From Eudromia elegans (Eukaryota; Chordata; Aves; Tinamiformes; Tinamidae): DNA of 64,000 nt. Below are positions 12,740 to 24,340 of this stretch, in pieces. The notes under the pieces are model-generated. The model worked only from the letters and a program-made list of their open reading frames with translations, ran no database searches and was not told where the DNA came from. A program made the position numbers and the translations under genes. The stretch covers positions 1,144,560-1,208,559 of the forward strand of contig PTEX01000120.1 of the NCBI GenBank assembly GCA_003342815.1, in the 5' to 3' direction. Numbering within the stretch: position 1 is the first letter of the stretch; the number at the start of each line of letters is the position of its first letter.

Positions 12740-13857
12740 TTGCCCCAACAGATTTTCTTTTTGAAGTAGTATGTGGTAGGTCCTTAAATGAGTTTTTGCA
12801 AGATCTCTGCCCCAAAGAGTATTCTAAATAATACATCAGCCAAAAGGAAACAAGAATATTTAGATTTTTTTTTTCCCCAGAAAGGTCTCTGTCTCTGTTG
12901 GTGCTACTTATAAATTATTTTTTTTAAGTATTCAGCATTGATTTAGATTTAGTAGTATGATTGAGTAGTATGATTTAGTCCAAGTAGTCTGTGCTACCTA
13001 AACCCTCACACAGTGCTAAGAAAAATATACCCTCTTAGCACTTTCCAGGACACGTTTAGCTTAGCCTGAATGCCATAAAGTTGCAGTATTCAAAGGAAAT
13101 ATTGCAATTTAATATATTCCTTTTGTGATTGAGTTTATTAATCTTTACTCGTACACTACGAAAAACATAAAACAAATGAGCCATTGACTGAACATGTTAT
13201 GAAAAACCACCCAGGAATGAATATTTAATGCCTTTTAAAGGGATGTTTCTTTGTAGTCCAAATGATATTGTGCAATCTTACACTGGAAATCTGTAATTTA
13301 AAATTAGGGTAAAATCTTGTGATATCAGAGAGGGTAAGAACAGAATGTCAAATACAGGCACTTCAGCAGGCTTTTACAATTCCATTTTCTGTTCCATTAA
13401 CTGTGAACCTTTGCTTTTTGGTTCAGAGACAGATTTCTAACCAACTGATAATCATGGTTTTAAGCCACATGTAAGATTTACACAGAAATATGTGATAGAG
13501 AGCAACTTCAGGACAGCTCTCCCACCACAGCACTCCAAGCTGAGGATCAAGAAAAAAACTACTGTAAAACAGCATTAGTCATGTGTGACTATGTGGAGAT
13601 ATCTGATGTTTTAGACTGAGCATTCTAAAATATAGACTTAAAATATAGCCATAATAGTTTGAAAAATGTTAGAAGTATGTAAGTAAGGGGGATGAAATAT
13701 TTTAGAAATCAATTTTGAACATAAAGTCCTGTATAAGTGCTTGGAATCATGCAAATAGAAGCACTGATGAGTTTTCAGAGAGTGAAATAAATGTTTGCCA
13801 AAGATAGAACTACTGTATCAACACCTATAGGAATATTTATGCATATGGAATTTGAAA

Positions 13858-13925
13858 TGAAGGATCTGGACTAGATGATCTCTAGAGGTCCCTTCCCACC
13901 CTAAAGATTCTGTGATTCTGTGATT
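13858..13925 (+). mobile_element. CR1 LINE 3' tail
   Basis: GGACTAGATGATCTCTAGAG, then GTCCCTTCCCACC and ATTCTGTGATTCTGTGATTT: only the terminal ~65 bases of CR1 with the 3' octamer repeat. Confidence 0.9.
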
Positions 13926-16900
13926 TAAAATCACCAGTGAGCTGCACGATAAGCCTGTTCCCCTAAGTCTGGAACCTGTTTCCTGTTTAGTTTCTATTAG
14001 TGCATAATTTTCTAGGATTTTGCTGAAAACAGTAACAGACAAATGGTCATTCATTCCACTCTCAGGTTAGGAAATTAGGAGGTTTTGGTGGGTGCTTGTC
14101 TTTGGTAGCTTGGTAGCTCCATGTTCTTCTAGCTTCTGTGTTCAATAATTGTGGGTTTCATCAAGTTTCAGTAGCCCTATGTGTTTATTTCTTTGCATCA
14201 TTTAAATAACTGTCATTGTCTATTTTACTGCAAGGAATGTGATTACACAGAGGTTCTATCCTTTTTTCCTTTTTCCTTCCAGATTCTCTTTAGCACTAAA
14301 CATGAGGAAAGTTAATCAAGAGAATTCAAGTTGTAATCTCAATAGTCTTTACATTTCCCACCATAACAAGTTTCAGAATGCATTCATTTTGTGAAAACAT
14401 TTTTTCCTTCCTTTGGGGAAAACCTTCAGTCCAGGTAATTTACTGTATGACTTGTTTTCCATTTACAACATAGAGAATAAGGAAACTAATGACATGACAA
14501 TAGTACACTAAAAATGAATATTAATTTTATGACTTTTTTAATATTCTTTACTTTGATATAGTCAAGCATTTTTTTATTTGATAAAATTTTTCATTTGGTT
14601 ATAGTTTAACATACCTGAAAATCTACAGGAGAAACACAAGAAACTGAGTTTTTCTCTGATCACAATATTCACTATTCTCACATTATTGTTAAAAGAGAGG
14701 CCATTCCTAGGAGATAGCTGCCACTCTCTGATCTGGTAATTATAAAAGATATGCTGAGAGCTAGCCTCAGATGGAAGCTGTCCTATGAGAAATATAGCAG
14801 AACGTGCAGCTATGAAACACAGGTTATCACAGCAAAACAACACAAGCCAACTGACAGAGAACTTCTCTTGACATTCTGGAATATATCTACATGGGGAATT
14901 TACACTGTCCAAGTCAGTAAAATATATCTATTCTGTTTGGCATATTCCTTAATGACATTTACACTTGCAGATGGTTTTAGAGTGGTTGTGAACAATATGC
15001 ACTAAATAGGTGGAGTAATAAATATGGGAAAGGAGGCAGTAAATTGCAGATTCTGTCAACTTTTTTTGCAAGAATATGCAGTATGGAAAAGGAAAAAGGA
15101 AAGCAAAGAAGTTGCAGTTATAGACCTGCAGTTATAGAGGACAAAGACTAAGGACTTTTCAGGATATCAGAAGCTGTAATAAGACTCAAAGATTAAGAAG
15201 GTAGCCATAAGGAAACAGAATGAGGAAGGGCAAGGTGTAATCAGGAGCTGCTAGAGGCTGAATGACAAAAAAAAGTAATTCTTCCCAAATTGTTATGGAA
15301 GAAAAGCAAAATACAGTGCCCATTTATGTGGGAGAATATCATGAAATGGACAAGACTCAAACATAACTCATCAGTGAAAATAAAGAGCTAAAGCATAAAG
15401 TAAATGAAGATGAATATTTCAAGAATTTCAAGAATTTTTTTTTCTCTCTTTTATTTTTAGTACTTTAGGTTGAAAATGGTCTACTTAGGAAGATCAATAT
15501 CTGGTTTTTGGGCATCATAATGAAGGAAAACATGCCTTTCTCTCCTGTTAATCGAAGTAATCAAGGTAAGGAAAAATTTAAAAAAATACTCTATGAAGAA
15601 TTTATCTGTGCACATTTTTAGCTATAAAAATAATATAAAAAAGAAGCTTTGAATTCTAGTAGATTAAGATATGAAGAGTTATTTCAAATCTTCATTTATC
15701 TACACGGTCAGCAGTGGAAGAGAATATAACATCAGCTTTCTTATGTGAGATTTGGCTTTTGTTCTTCTCATATATCAACTTACAAGGAAAACAAAATGAT
15801 TATAACAGAAACACTATTATAGTTGGTAATATAGAACAGTCTTTCAAGTTAAAGAGGAATTTCATCTTTAGAAACAGGAAAACAGAAAAAAAAGTCATAT
15901 TTTTTATTTTTATCTTAATAATATGGTTGCTCAGTAACTTTTTATTGAATTTCATACAGTGGCACAGACAAACCTCATAGGAGGAAAAAGAAATGTTCAT
16001 AACAAGTTCTGTACATCTGGTGCTTGTACAAGACCTTTTCAGGTAAAAGAGAAGAACTTGCAGTCAAGAAGAACTCATGGTCAAGAAGATGAACATGGAG
16101 TTTCAAGGGGAATTAGCTGCATGTCAAGTAGAAAGTCTATGTCCTTAAGATGACACACAGATTTCACACTCTGATTTGACGTATGTAGTCTCCGAGGGTA
16201 TATATACATCCAGAATTTTTCCTCTTATTGTATTTGATGTCTAGCTTAGAGAAAAAGATAATGTCATACACAAATAAGCTTTTTGCATGGAGCGATAAGA
16301 ACAATATTTTGTAGGTTCAGGGAAACCTTTAGTCATACATAAACTAGCTCTGCTCATGGATTATCACAGTTTGCTAATTTGTCATATTTGACATGCTTAT
16401 ATTCAGTATTAGCAGAGAATAACCTGCCACAATCGTATTTTCCCATGGAGAAATTAGCACTGCCAATGGGACAAAATTCCCTACAGAATATGAAATAGGG
16501 AGTAGAAAGTGGGCCGGATGCAGCAAGAGTTGTAATGCTGTGATTAGAATTGTCATGTGGGTTAAATATGTAAGGAATCATAATGAAGAATAACAACACT
16601 TCTTTTTTTTGATAGACAAAATGGATGCAGTTTGTCTTTTTTTTTTTTTCCAAATTGTGTTTGTAGAAGAGAGTATTAAGACAGTTTTTTAACTATCATA
16701 AGATATTGAATCTCAAGCCATGTGAATATAAAATTCACTGAAGGTGCATTATGGTTATTTAAACACTTCAGCATATTCCTCAATATGTTTAAACAGATTG
16801 ATCTTTTTTTCTGGTTAAATTCTCTCAGGAAGCAGTCATGATGCAGCTGTGCTGAATGCATTACAATTTTTTGCACCTGTGCATGTTTGCTTAGTCTGCT

Positions 16901-17928
16901 GACAACTTTAAAAATTTGAACTTTCTCATCTACCTTTTCATTTCTTCACAGAAGCTGTCAGAATCTGTAGGAAGTTATCAATTGTTGTATTATTTTTCAT
17001 AGACAGATTCAAAAAATGTCAAGCAGTTGCAGAAGTAATGTCTAAGGTCATATGAAAGCAAGTTTAATTGTGAACACAGGCAAAATAATACAGTTCAAGA
17101 GAGAGCCAATGACAGCATATTCTAGGAAGACAGACCTGAACCTGTTCAGATAAATATGATTGAAAATATACTTTCGAAAGCACTTCCCAAAAGCTATCAC
17201 AAAGGAAGAAAGAAGGATGCCTGTGAAATTTTATGTACATTTGTAGAATAGGTAGAGGTAGACTGTTTATATATGATGTACATTTGATTGGATCATAACT
17301 AGAGATACTAAGTAAAGAAAGACCACTTTCAAGTCTCACAGTGTAAAAAGGCAATCTTGTGAATTTGATTTTGTACTTGGCAGAGAACCCCTGAAGTGAG
17401 TAAACAAAAAATAAAATAAAATAATAAAAAAAGGGTTTGTTTCAGATCAAAATATCATAAGCATTGTCTGACTTTGTGAAATGAAAAATCTGTAACAAAC
17501 AAGGACTAAATTCTGCAATACTACTAGCTTTACATTCCATACTTATTGAACGCCTAAGTAAGGATATTTCTGGTTCTACAATGTAAGCAATCTTTTGTGT
17601 GCGTGTTATTAGAAACCTCTCATAGCCTTTGAATATGCTTCTATTACTTTACTTAGCTGGGTTGTTTCTTCTTTTTGAGAGCATTAGACAAAGTTCCTAA
17701 TAATTCCTTTCTAACATCCAAAGGCAGCATGGCCTGATGCTGTCCTCAGCATGTTTCAAAACCTCGTTCTCAAATGAAGTGCAGGTAAGATTAAAAATTT
17801 CTATGGAAACATCAATTAAAAATTCAGTCAATTTGCAAATCTGCAAATTGATCAAGCAATTTGATTCACTTTTTCATTTATGTGAGCTAGTGGCTAACTG
17901 ATTTTTTTTTGGATATTACATGTATTAC

Positions 17929-18002
17929 CTGAACATCGCAACATCCACTGTCACAACTGATACTCTTTCCATGAAGGCTGTATTTAGTTCACATTCTTTA
18001 CA
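17929..18002 (-). CDS. Candidate internal coding exon (74 bp)
   Basis: On the minus strand the acceptor GCATTTTCTTAATGTATAAGCAG is followed by 24 open codons plus AG, ending TTCAG|GTAATA. The peptide starts CKECELNTAFMERV and continues VSVVTVDVAMF, a beta-strand-like alternation. The other two frames close quickly. A CpG is retained (GTTGCGATG). The phase (0 in, 2 out) matches 47896-47954 upstream and 8257-8374 downstream. The exon is short and its donor is GTAATA rather than GTAAGT, so on its own it would be weak. The matching phases on both sides are the main support. Confidence 0.4.
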
Positions 18003-18733
18003 CTGCTTATACATTAAGAAAATGCATCAATTTGTTTGTGATATTTTATTAATCAATGAAGATTTGACTGTGTACCTGAAGATTTGAATATATACTCTAC
18101 TTAAGTTTTACATACCTAAGCATGATATTGTTTCAGAACATAAACAAATATATATTTTCATTAATTTCATAATTTACTCTTTTGAGATTCGTTTCTATCT
18201 TTCTGAAGAACCATGTAGTGCATAATCAGACAGTCCAAAATTATTGGAATTTATTATGTCAGTCTAGCTACAAAAGTTTGCAAACAGTATTTTGCAAAGC
18301 TAAAGCTTTGCACACAGGGTCTGTGAAAGCAACATGTTCTATGAATCTGCTGGTCTTATATATATGTTTTTATATGGGTTTAATTTTACTAAGCCAAACT
18401 AACTTTCATTTAATAAAAGGATATAGGCTGAAGTTATAAATGATATAGATGAAGAGGAGCAGGAGAAAAGTAGAAATTCATCATTTAGTACAGGTTTTTA
18501 CAGGTACAGACCAATGCCACTGCAAATGTACTTCAATGGGTTTTACATTAGATTTTATGGAGGAGAAAATTTAGAAAATGCATTGTTTATACAGACGTGG
18601 AAATTTCTGTGTGAGCAGTATAAAGCTCTAAATAAGGGTTTGAGAAGTGGACTATAAAAGAGAGAACAGCAGTGCTTCATAAATCCATCTGCTTTGCTTT
18701 GAAAGTCATTGTCACTTCTGATTTTACCAATCT

Positions 18734-18925
18734 TTTTATTTTATTTTATTTTATTTTATTTTATTTTATTTTATTTTATTTTATTTTATTTTATTTTATT
18801 TTATTTTATTTTATTTTATTTTATTTTANATTTTATTTTATTTTATTTTATTTTATTTTATTTTATTTTATTTTATTTTATTTTATTTTATTTTATTTTA
18901 TTTTATTTTATTTTATTTTATTTTT
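18734..18925. repeat. (TTTTA)n array, about 38 units, with one N
   Basis: Nearly pure TTTTA pentamers over about 190 bases. The N at 18829 falls where the array also slips phase (TTTTANATTTTA), so the true length is probably uncertain in this assembly. The apparent FYFILFYFIL open frames are artefacts of the repeat. Confidence 0.97.
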
Positions 18926-19076
18926 CATTTCCATTCATAGAAAATTTAATTAGGACTCATTTCTATAAATGAATAGTGTAATTTGTTTATCACCCTTATG
19001 ACCTCAAGAATTAACTTGCAAACTTGTACAATAAATAAGGAGAGGGATTTATATTGCGAGATCTTCAAGTGTTAAC

Positions 19077-19094
19077 AAAAAAAAAAAAAAAAAA
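19077..19094. repeat. (A)18 run
   Basis: Uninterrupted A tract. Confidence 0.9.
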
Positions 19095-19215
19095 GGTGTT
19101 GTTTTGTTATCAAGCGATAACATCAGAGGTTTCAGCTTTAAGACTAACAAAGAAATCCTTCACAAATTGTATAAAACATATGATTCAGACCTTGCTAGAC
19201 CATGCTCAATGAGAT

Positions 19216-19252
19216 AGTCTAATGTCTAATGGACATTAGTCTAATGTCTAAT
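19216..19252. repeat. 15-bp direct repeat with overlapping palindrome
   Basis: AGTCTAATGTCTAAT occurs at 19216-19230 and 19238-19252. Across the junction, CTAATGTC and GACATTAG form a perfect 8-bp inverted repeat with a 5-base loop (19219-19239). Confidence 0.85.
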
Positions 19253-22200
19253 AGATGTCTTATGGATAACTGAGAAAAGTTAACTGAGAAGTTATAGAAT
19301 ACATTCAGATACCTCAGGAATCTACATCTTTTTTTCCACAACTATATTTACATTTATATTATACACATAATTCACAAACTTAGAAAACCAGGCAGTGAAC
19401 TGAATTCAGCTTGGAAGATTACGTAAAAACTGCTTAAAACAGTGAGAAAAATACCCAAAGTCAATTAAGCTTGAAAAGGATTTGCTTCTGATTTGTTGCT
19501 AAGTTGTTAAAAGACCAAAGCCTCAGTTATCTTTGCAAAAGTAAAAGTATAAAAAAAAAGAGTTTTATGGCTGTTAACATAGGAAAAAAAAAAAGAATAA
19601 AAGGGTATATATGATGATCCCATGTACATAAAATTAAATTCTTTTTGCTAGTGTGAATTCAAATATCTAAACTTTCTTGCATTTTTTTTTACATAGGACT
19701 ATGACAAGAGAATCCACAAGATCTTTCTTGGTTTTTGGCTTTTTTTTGTTTTGTTTGCAAGATGTTTTGCTTGTTAAACAAAATGTTTACATTTCTGTAT
19801 TTGTTTGCATTCAAATATTACCAACAGAATAAAACGAATAATAGGAAAACATCATGACAGGCTGCTGCAGCAAAACAGGAAACAACAGGATGGTTTCAGA
19901 CAAGGTCACAAAAAAAATGTCTGGCGGACAGAAATGTTTGGAGCTCTTGACTCCAAGATGTCTTTGCTACATACTTATGAATTATTACTAAGAGAATCTG
20001 CTATTCACACTGAAAAATGAAATAAAACAAAACAAAAACTAACAAGCAAAACCTAGCAGAAGGTATGAGGAGGGAAGAGCTTTCATTTTAAAATACAAAA
20101 AATGTTAAAATACTGTGTGTGAGAGAGAGAACCAGGGAAAAAATGTTAAGGAAAACAATCAAAGTAATTTCACTTTCTTCTGTGTTTGAAAGGCTCCTAT
20201 GAAATTAACTTGAAATGGATCAAGAAAGTTTGTGTATTTGGATGGGGTCAGTAGCAGAGAAATTTGTTAAGATAGATGCTAAAGAAATAAGAGTGAGCTA
20301 ACATGAGATTTCCCTGGAGCTACCATATTTTTATGAACATTATAGTTTATAACTATTTTCAGAAAGCAGTTCATCCATCCAATTTTTCTTCTGACTTTAT
20401 GTAACTCAATAAAGAAGAGCTTAATAAAGGAACAGCAAATTAAAACTTTTTAGATATTTAGTTCAGAATTGTTAACTCATTTATGACCTCATGGAGCCAG
20501 CCTATGCCAGAAGACTTCCTCTGAGATCTATACTTACAATATTTACAACTGCCTGTCAGAGTTGATCAGTAAGAAAGAAAAGAGCACCTTCCCCATTGAC
20601 ATTGGGTTAGGTAAGAAAACTCGTGTCAATAGATGTGGAAACAAATCCGTAAGGAGAGAGGCATTGAACCACAGATGTGTTACTAGACTAGTCACAACTT
20701 CTTTCACAAATATCAAATAAAACACTTTTTGCAAATTCTCCTTGGGAGAGGCTCCCACATTTGAGACTGATAAAAATGACAGGATACAGTAAAGTGTCTT
20801 TGAAATATGACATCTCTAAATCCCAAATGGTTCAGACTTATAGATATGTATGGTGCTTCCTTGCTCAAAAGCAGTCTTTAATATGATGGTAATCCCCAAT
20901 GACAACTACAAGACACCTGCCAGATGGCATACATCTTGACTTGAGCAAGTGATCTTGCATAACAGCCCCTCAGTGTGGGGAGAAGTCCTTCTTTAGAATC
21001 TGTTTTGCAACACAGCATCATTCCTAACTTGAAATCCTCAAAAGAAAATAACGAAGATAGTTTCAAGTAGTCAAAATCACATTAAAAAAATGCTTTTCCT
21101 GATCAGAAATCTTCATCAAACATTCTCAAAATATAATTGAAGAATTTACTTGTTTACATTAATGGTCCATCTGTGATGCACAAGAGCCAACGGTAGAGGG
21201 GAAAACACCTGCACTTGAGTAGAAAAGCTTGCAGTTCAGTTCTTTGGCAAATCATTTAAAAATTCATCTCCTGCATATAGGATTACCTTGTGACAGTTAT
21301 CATCCACATGTTCATTCAAACTATTTTCAACCACTGAACTTGACGGTGCCTAGTATTTAAATATTTAAAATTTGACAGCTATTGTGTTTAAAGCATGTTT
21401 AACCTTCTTTTAAAAGTAAACCTCAAAATAAGAAACTAATGAGCATCACATTGCCAGAATAACAGAGCTAATGCAATGAAAAATTCTAATACAATAACAT
21501 GTTTCATAGGATTCTGAATATGTCAAATCCTGATCTAATGGAAATGTGAAAACAACTAGTTGCAAATCTATAATGATTCTAACATAAAGTTATTGTCTCC
21601 TTAACTGATCCAGATGCTGTTTATTCAGGAAATATGTCTCTTTTAGATATCACTAAAACCCAGCTCAGTAAAGAATGTCGTTTATCTCTTAAGCAATCTA
21701 GGATAAATGAATATAGACTGCTAAAAATTTTAAGTGGTTATTGAGAATCTTCAGTTGAAACTGAGAGGATCAAAGAAATCAAAGTACCCTTCTCCCTTCT
21801 CTCATTTCTAACCAACAGAACTGTATTAAAACAAACAAGCAACAAAAAAGGTTGTGGAAAATGAGGCTATGATTAGGTCACAATTACTCTGACCGGATTT
21901 AGACATTTTTATTAGGCTGACTTGATTCATGTCCCAGACATGCCCATTTCTCTTTGGTAGAAACCTGAGTGACTATTTTAGTTGAAGATGCATGTAAAGA
22001 TGCTAAACTATTCATGTAGATGAATTCAATTAGTTATGGTGAAATATTTAACTCTCACAGAATTTATGGGTAAAAACAGTATATTATTTACACTGGTGAG
22101 TGCATATCTACCTGTGGTCTGGGCCCATCACCATCATGGAATGATTAAAATGTCAACAATAACGTCATTAATCTTGATGACTTTTCCAAGCATTCAGGGG

Positions 22201-22724
22201 TATCTTCCTTTGTACAGAGTAATCTACAACCATAGATCTTAGTTTCTGTTATCTCACTTTTTCACCTCTGTTATTCAAGTTTTGCTACATAAGATAGATT
22301 GCACCTTCAAATACGTAAGGTTGGATACTATCTCCAATTCCTCAGCTACATGTTCACCAAGTTAGCCATCATTCTGCTGCCGTGGCATGGGAAGACAGGT
22401 AGTGGCATAGACAAAAAGGTAAGAAGCAGGTGAAAGTCTCTTATTAATTTCTTTGTGGTCACATGACATGTAGTGGATCTCAGGGATATGCCTATATTGT
22501 TGCAAGTGCTGGACTAATTTTGTAAGAATAAGAAGAATGTTGCTTGATGCAATCCAAAGATTCAATATTGGAAAACTTTGATAAAGTTGTTTTTCTTTCC
22601 TTTCCTTGTAAATTGAGTTGAATGTATCTTACTAAATATCAGGCATCCCATCTTGGATTATTGAAACAAAATATAATTCAGATTTCTCTATCATAAATTA
22701 ATTATTTCTGTTCATACAGCAATG

Positions 22725-23052
22725 TAGATACATATCTACAAGGGAGTGAGGAGGAGGGGGCTGGCCTCTTCTCAGTGGTGGCCAGTGATAGAACTAGAGG
22801 AAACGGCCACAAATTGAGGAACCAAAAGTTCCACAGGAACTTGAGAAATAATTTTTTAACAGTGAGGGTGCCAGAGCACTGGAACAGGCTGCCCAGAGAG
22901 GTTGTGGAATCTCCTTCTCTGGAGATCTTCAAAACCCGCCTGGACACCACCCTGTGGCACATGCTCTAGGAGACCCTGCGTGTGCAGGGGGGTTGGACTA
23001 GATGACCTCTACAGGTCCCTTCCAACTCTAGGCATTCTATGGTTCTATGATC
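22725..23052 (+). mobile_element. CR1 LINE 3' end
   Basis: A 5'-truncated CR1. The C-terminal ORF2 is open over 64 codons (22775-22969), including [20 protein letters not shown] and [15 protein letters not shown], then the shared tail CTGCGTGTGCAGGGGGG and degenerate ATTCTATGGTTCTATG at the end. It is in opposite orientation to the copy at 23485 and belongs to the same subfamily. Confidence 0.95.
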
Positions 23053-23484
23053 TCAGTGGTTTTCATTAAAGTTTGAGTTCACTCACATTTTTCATCTGTT
23101 CTAAAAAAAAATAACTCATAGGAAAAAAGCATATGATTATGATGTTGAGATCTTCAGGTTTAGTTCATGGCTAAAGATGGTAGTCATCCTAGAAAGGTGA
23201 TGGTATCAAAAAAGAATTCAAATAAGTGTATTAATCATTTTCCTTTATTTAATATGAGGTTTCTGTTTATTTGAACATCTGTGTTAATGAGGAATGTAAA
23301 AGGTCTTCTGCATTTTAGAGGTGCAATCTGAGGTTATTTGTTTCAAGAAAAGAAAATATATCATTCCAAGAAATATGACACTGTAAAAAGGGTGACATAC
23401 TATGCTGTCTGTTGGAGATCACTAGAAATATGGCAAAAGAATAGTAAATTACAGTGTCAACAATGAAAATGTAAAGACTAATTA

Positions 23485-24335
23485 TCATAGAATCATAGAA
23501 TCATAGAATGCTTAAGGTTGGAAGAGACCTCTAGAGGTCATCTAGTCCAACTCTCCTGCACACACAGGGTCTCCTAGAGCATGTGGCACAGGGTGGTGTC
23601 CAAGCGGGTTCAGAGATGGAGACTCCACCACCTCTCTGGGCAGCCTGTTCCAGTGCTCTGTCACCCTCACTGTCAAGAATTCCATTGCAAGTTCCTGTGG
23701 AACTTTTGGTGCCTCAATTTGTGGCCGTTTCCTCTAGTTCTATCACTGACCACCACTGAGAAGAGGCCAGCCCCATCTTCCTCACTCCCTCGCTTAAGCT
23801 ATTTATATATATATATACATTAATCAAGTCCCCTCTCAGTCTTCTCTTCTCCAGGCTGAAGAGGTCCAGCCCTCTCAGCCTTTGCTCATAGGACAGATGT
23901 TCCAGGCCCCTAATCATCTTCGTGGCCCTGCGCTGGACTCTCTCTAGCAGCTCCACATCCCTCCTGCACTGGGGAGCCCAGAACTGCACACAGTACTCGA
24001 GGCATGGCCTTACCAGGGCTGAGTAGAGGGGCAGAATCACCTCCCTTGACCTGCTGGAAATGCTCTTCTTAATGCACTCCAGGATCCCATTTGCCTTCTT
24101 GGCCGTGAGGGCACACTGCTGCCTCATGGTCAACTTGTCGTCCACCATGACGCCCAGGTCCCTCTCTGCGGGGCTGCTCTCCAGGAGGTCGGTCCCCAGC
24201 CTGTAGGCATGTCTAGGGTTATTCCTGCCCAGGTGCAGGACCCTACACTTGCCCTTGTTGAACTTCATGAGGTTACTTGTCGCCCAGCTGTCCACTCTGT
24301 CCAGGTCCCTTTGGATGGCAGCATAGCCCAAATCA
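23485..24335 (-). mobile_element. CR1 LINE with 208-codon ORF2 remnant
   Basis: On the minus strand the ORF2 C-terminus runs from [17 protein letters not shown] through [54 protein letters not shown] and [18 protein letters not shown], uninterrupted from 24340 to 23714. The frame then shifts near a (TA)n expansion at about 23800-23820, which replaces the usual NVYKYLK segment. The 3' tail ends at 23485 in three ATTCTATG-type units. The element is truncated well inside RT, so it cannot be active, but it is the longest intact CR1 frame here and is probably young. Confidence 0.97.
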
Positions 24336-24340
24336 ATCAA

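Larger units (their letters stand above)
11885..17928. other. Inferred intron, no supported gene
   Basis: AT-rich DNA. A CR1 tail lies at 13858-13925. Splice-like open segments at about 12066-12147 (minus), 14604-14721 (minus), and 15461-15565 plus 15960-16042 (plus) were considered and left out, because they conflict in phase or strand with the better-supported exons. Confidence 0.45.
18003..22724. other. Inferred intron, simple repeats only
   Basis: AT-rich DNA with the (TTTTA)n array, an A18 run and a small palindromic duplication. Open frames at 19805-20020 (plus) and 20543-20758 (minus) have no splice or family support. Confidence 0.55.

Noticed and set aside
14604-14721. Minus-strand 118-bp segment with ACCAG acceptor and TTTTCAG|GTATGT donor, open as NGLSFNNNVRIVNIV
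   Set aside because: Its phase breaks the good join between 17929-18002 and 8257-8374.
15461-16042. Two plus-strand splice-bounded segments (15461-15565 and 15960-16042) whose frames join in phase
   Set aside because: They lie opposite the better-supported minus-strand gene, no further plus-strand exons connect in phase, and their coding content is weak. They could be an antisense non-coding transcript.
18672-18972. Long plus-strand frames of FYFILFYFIL repeats
   Set aside because: Direct translation of the (TTTTA)n microsatellite, not genes.
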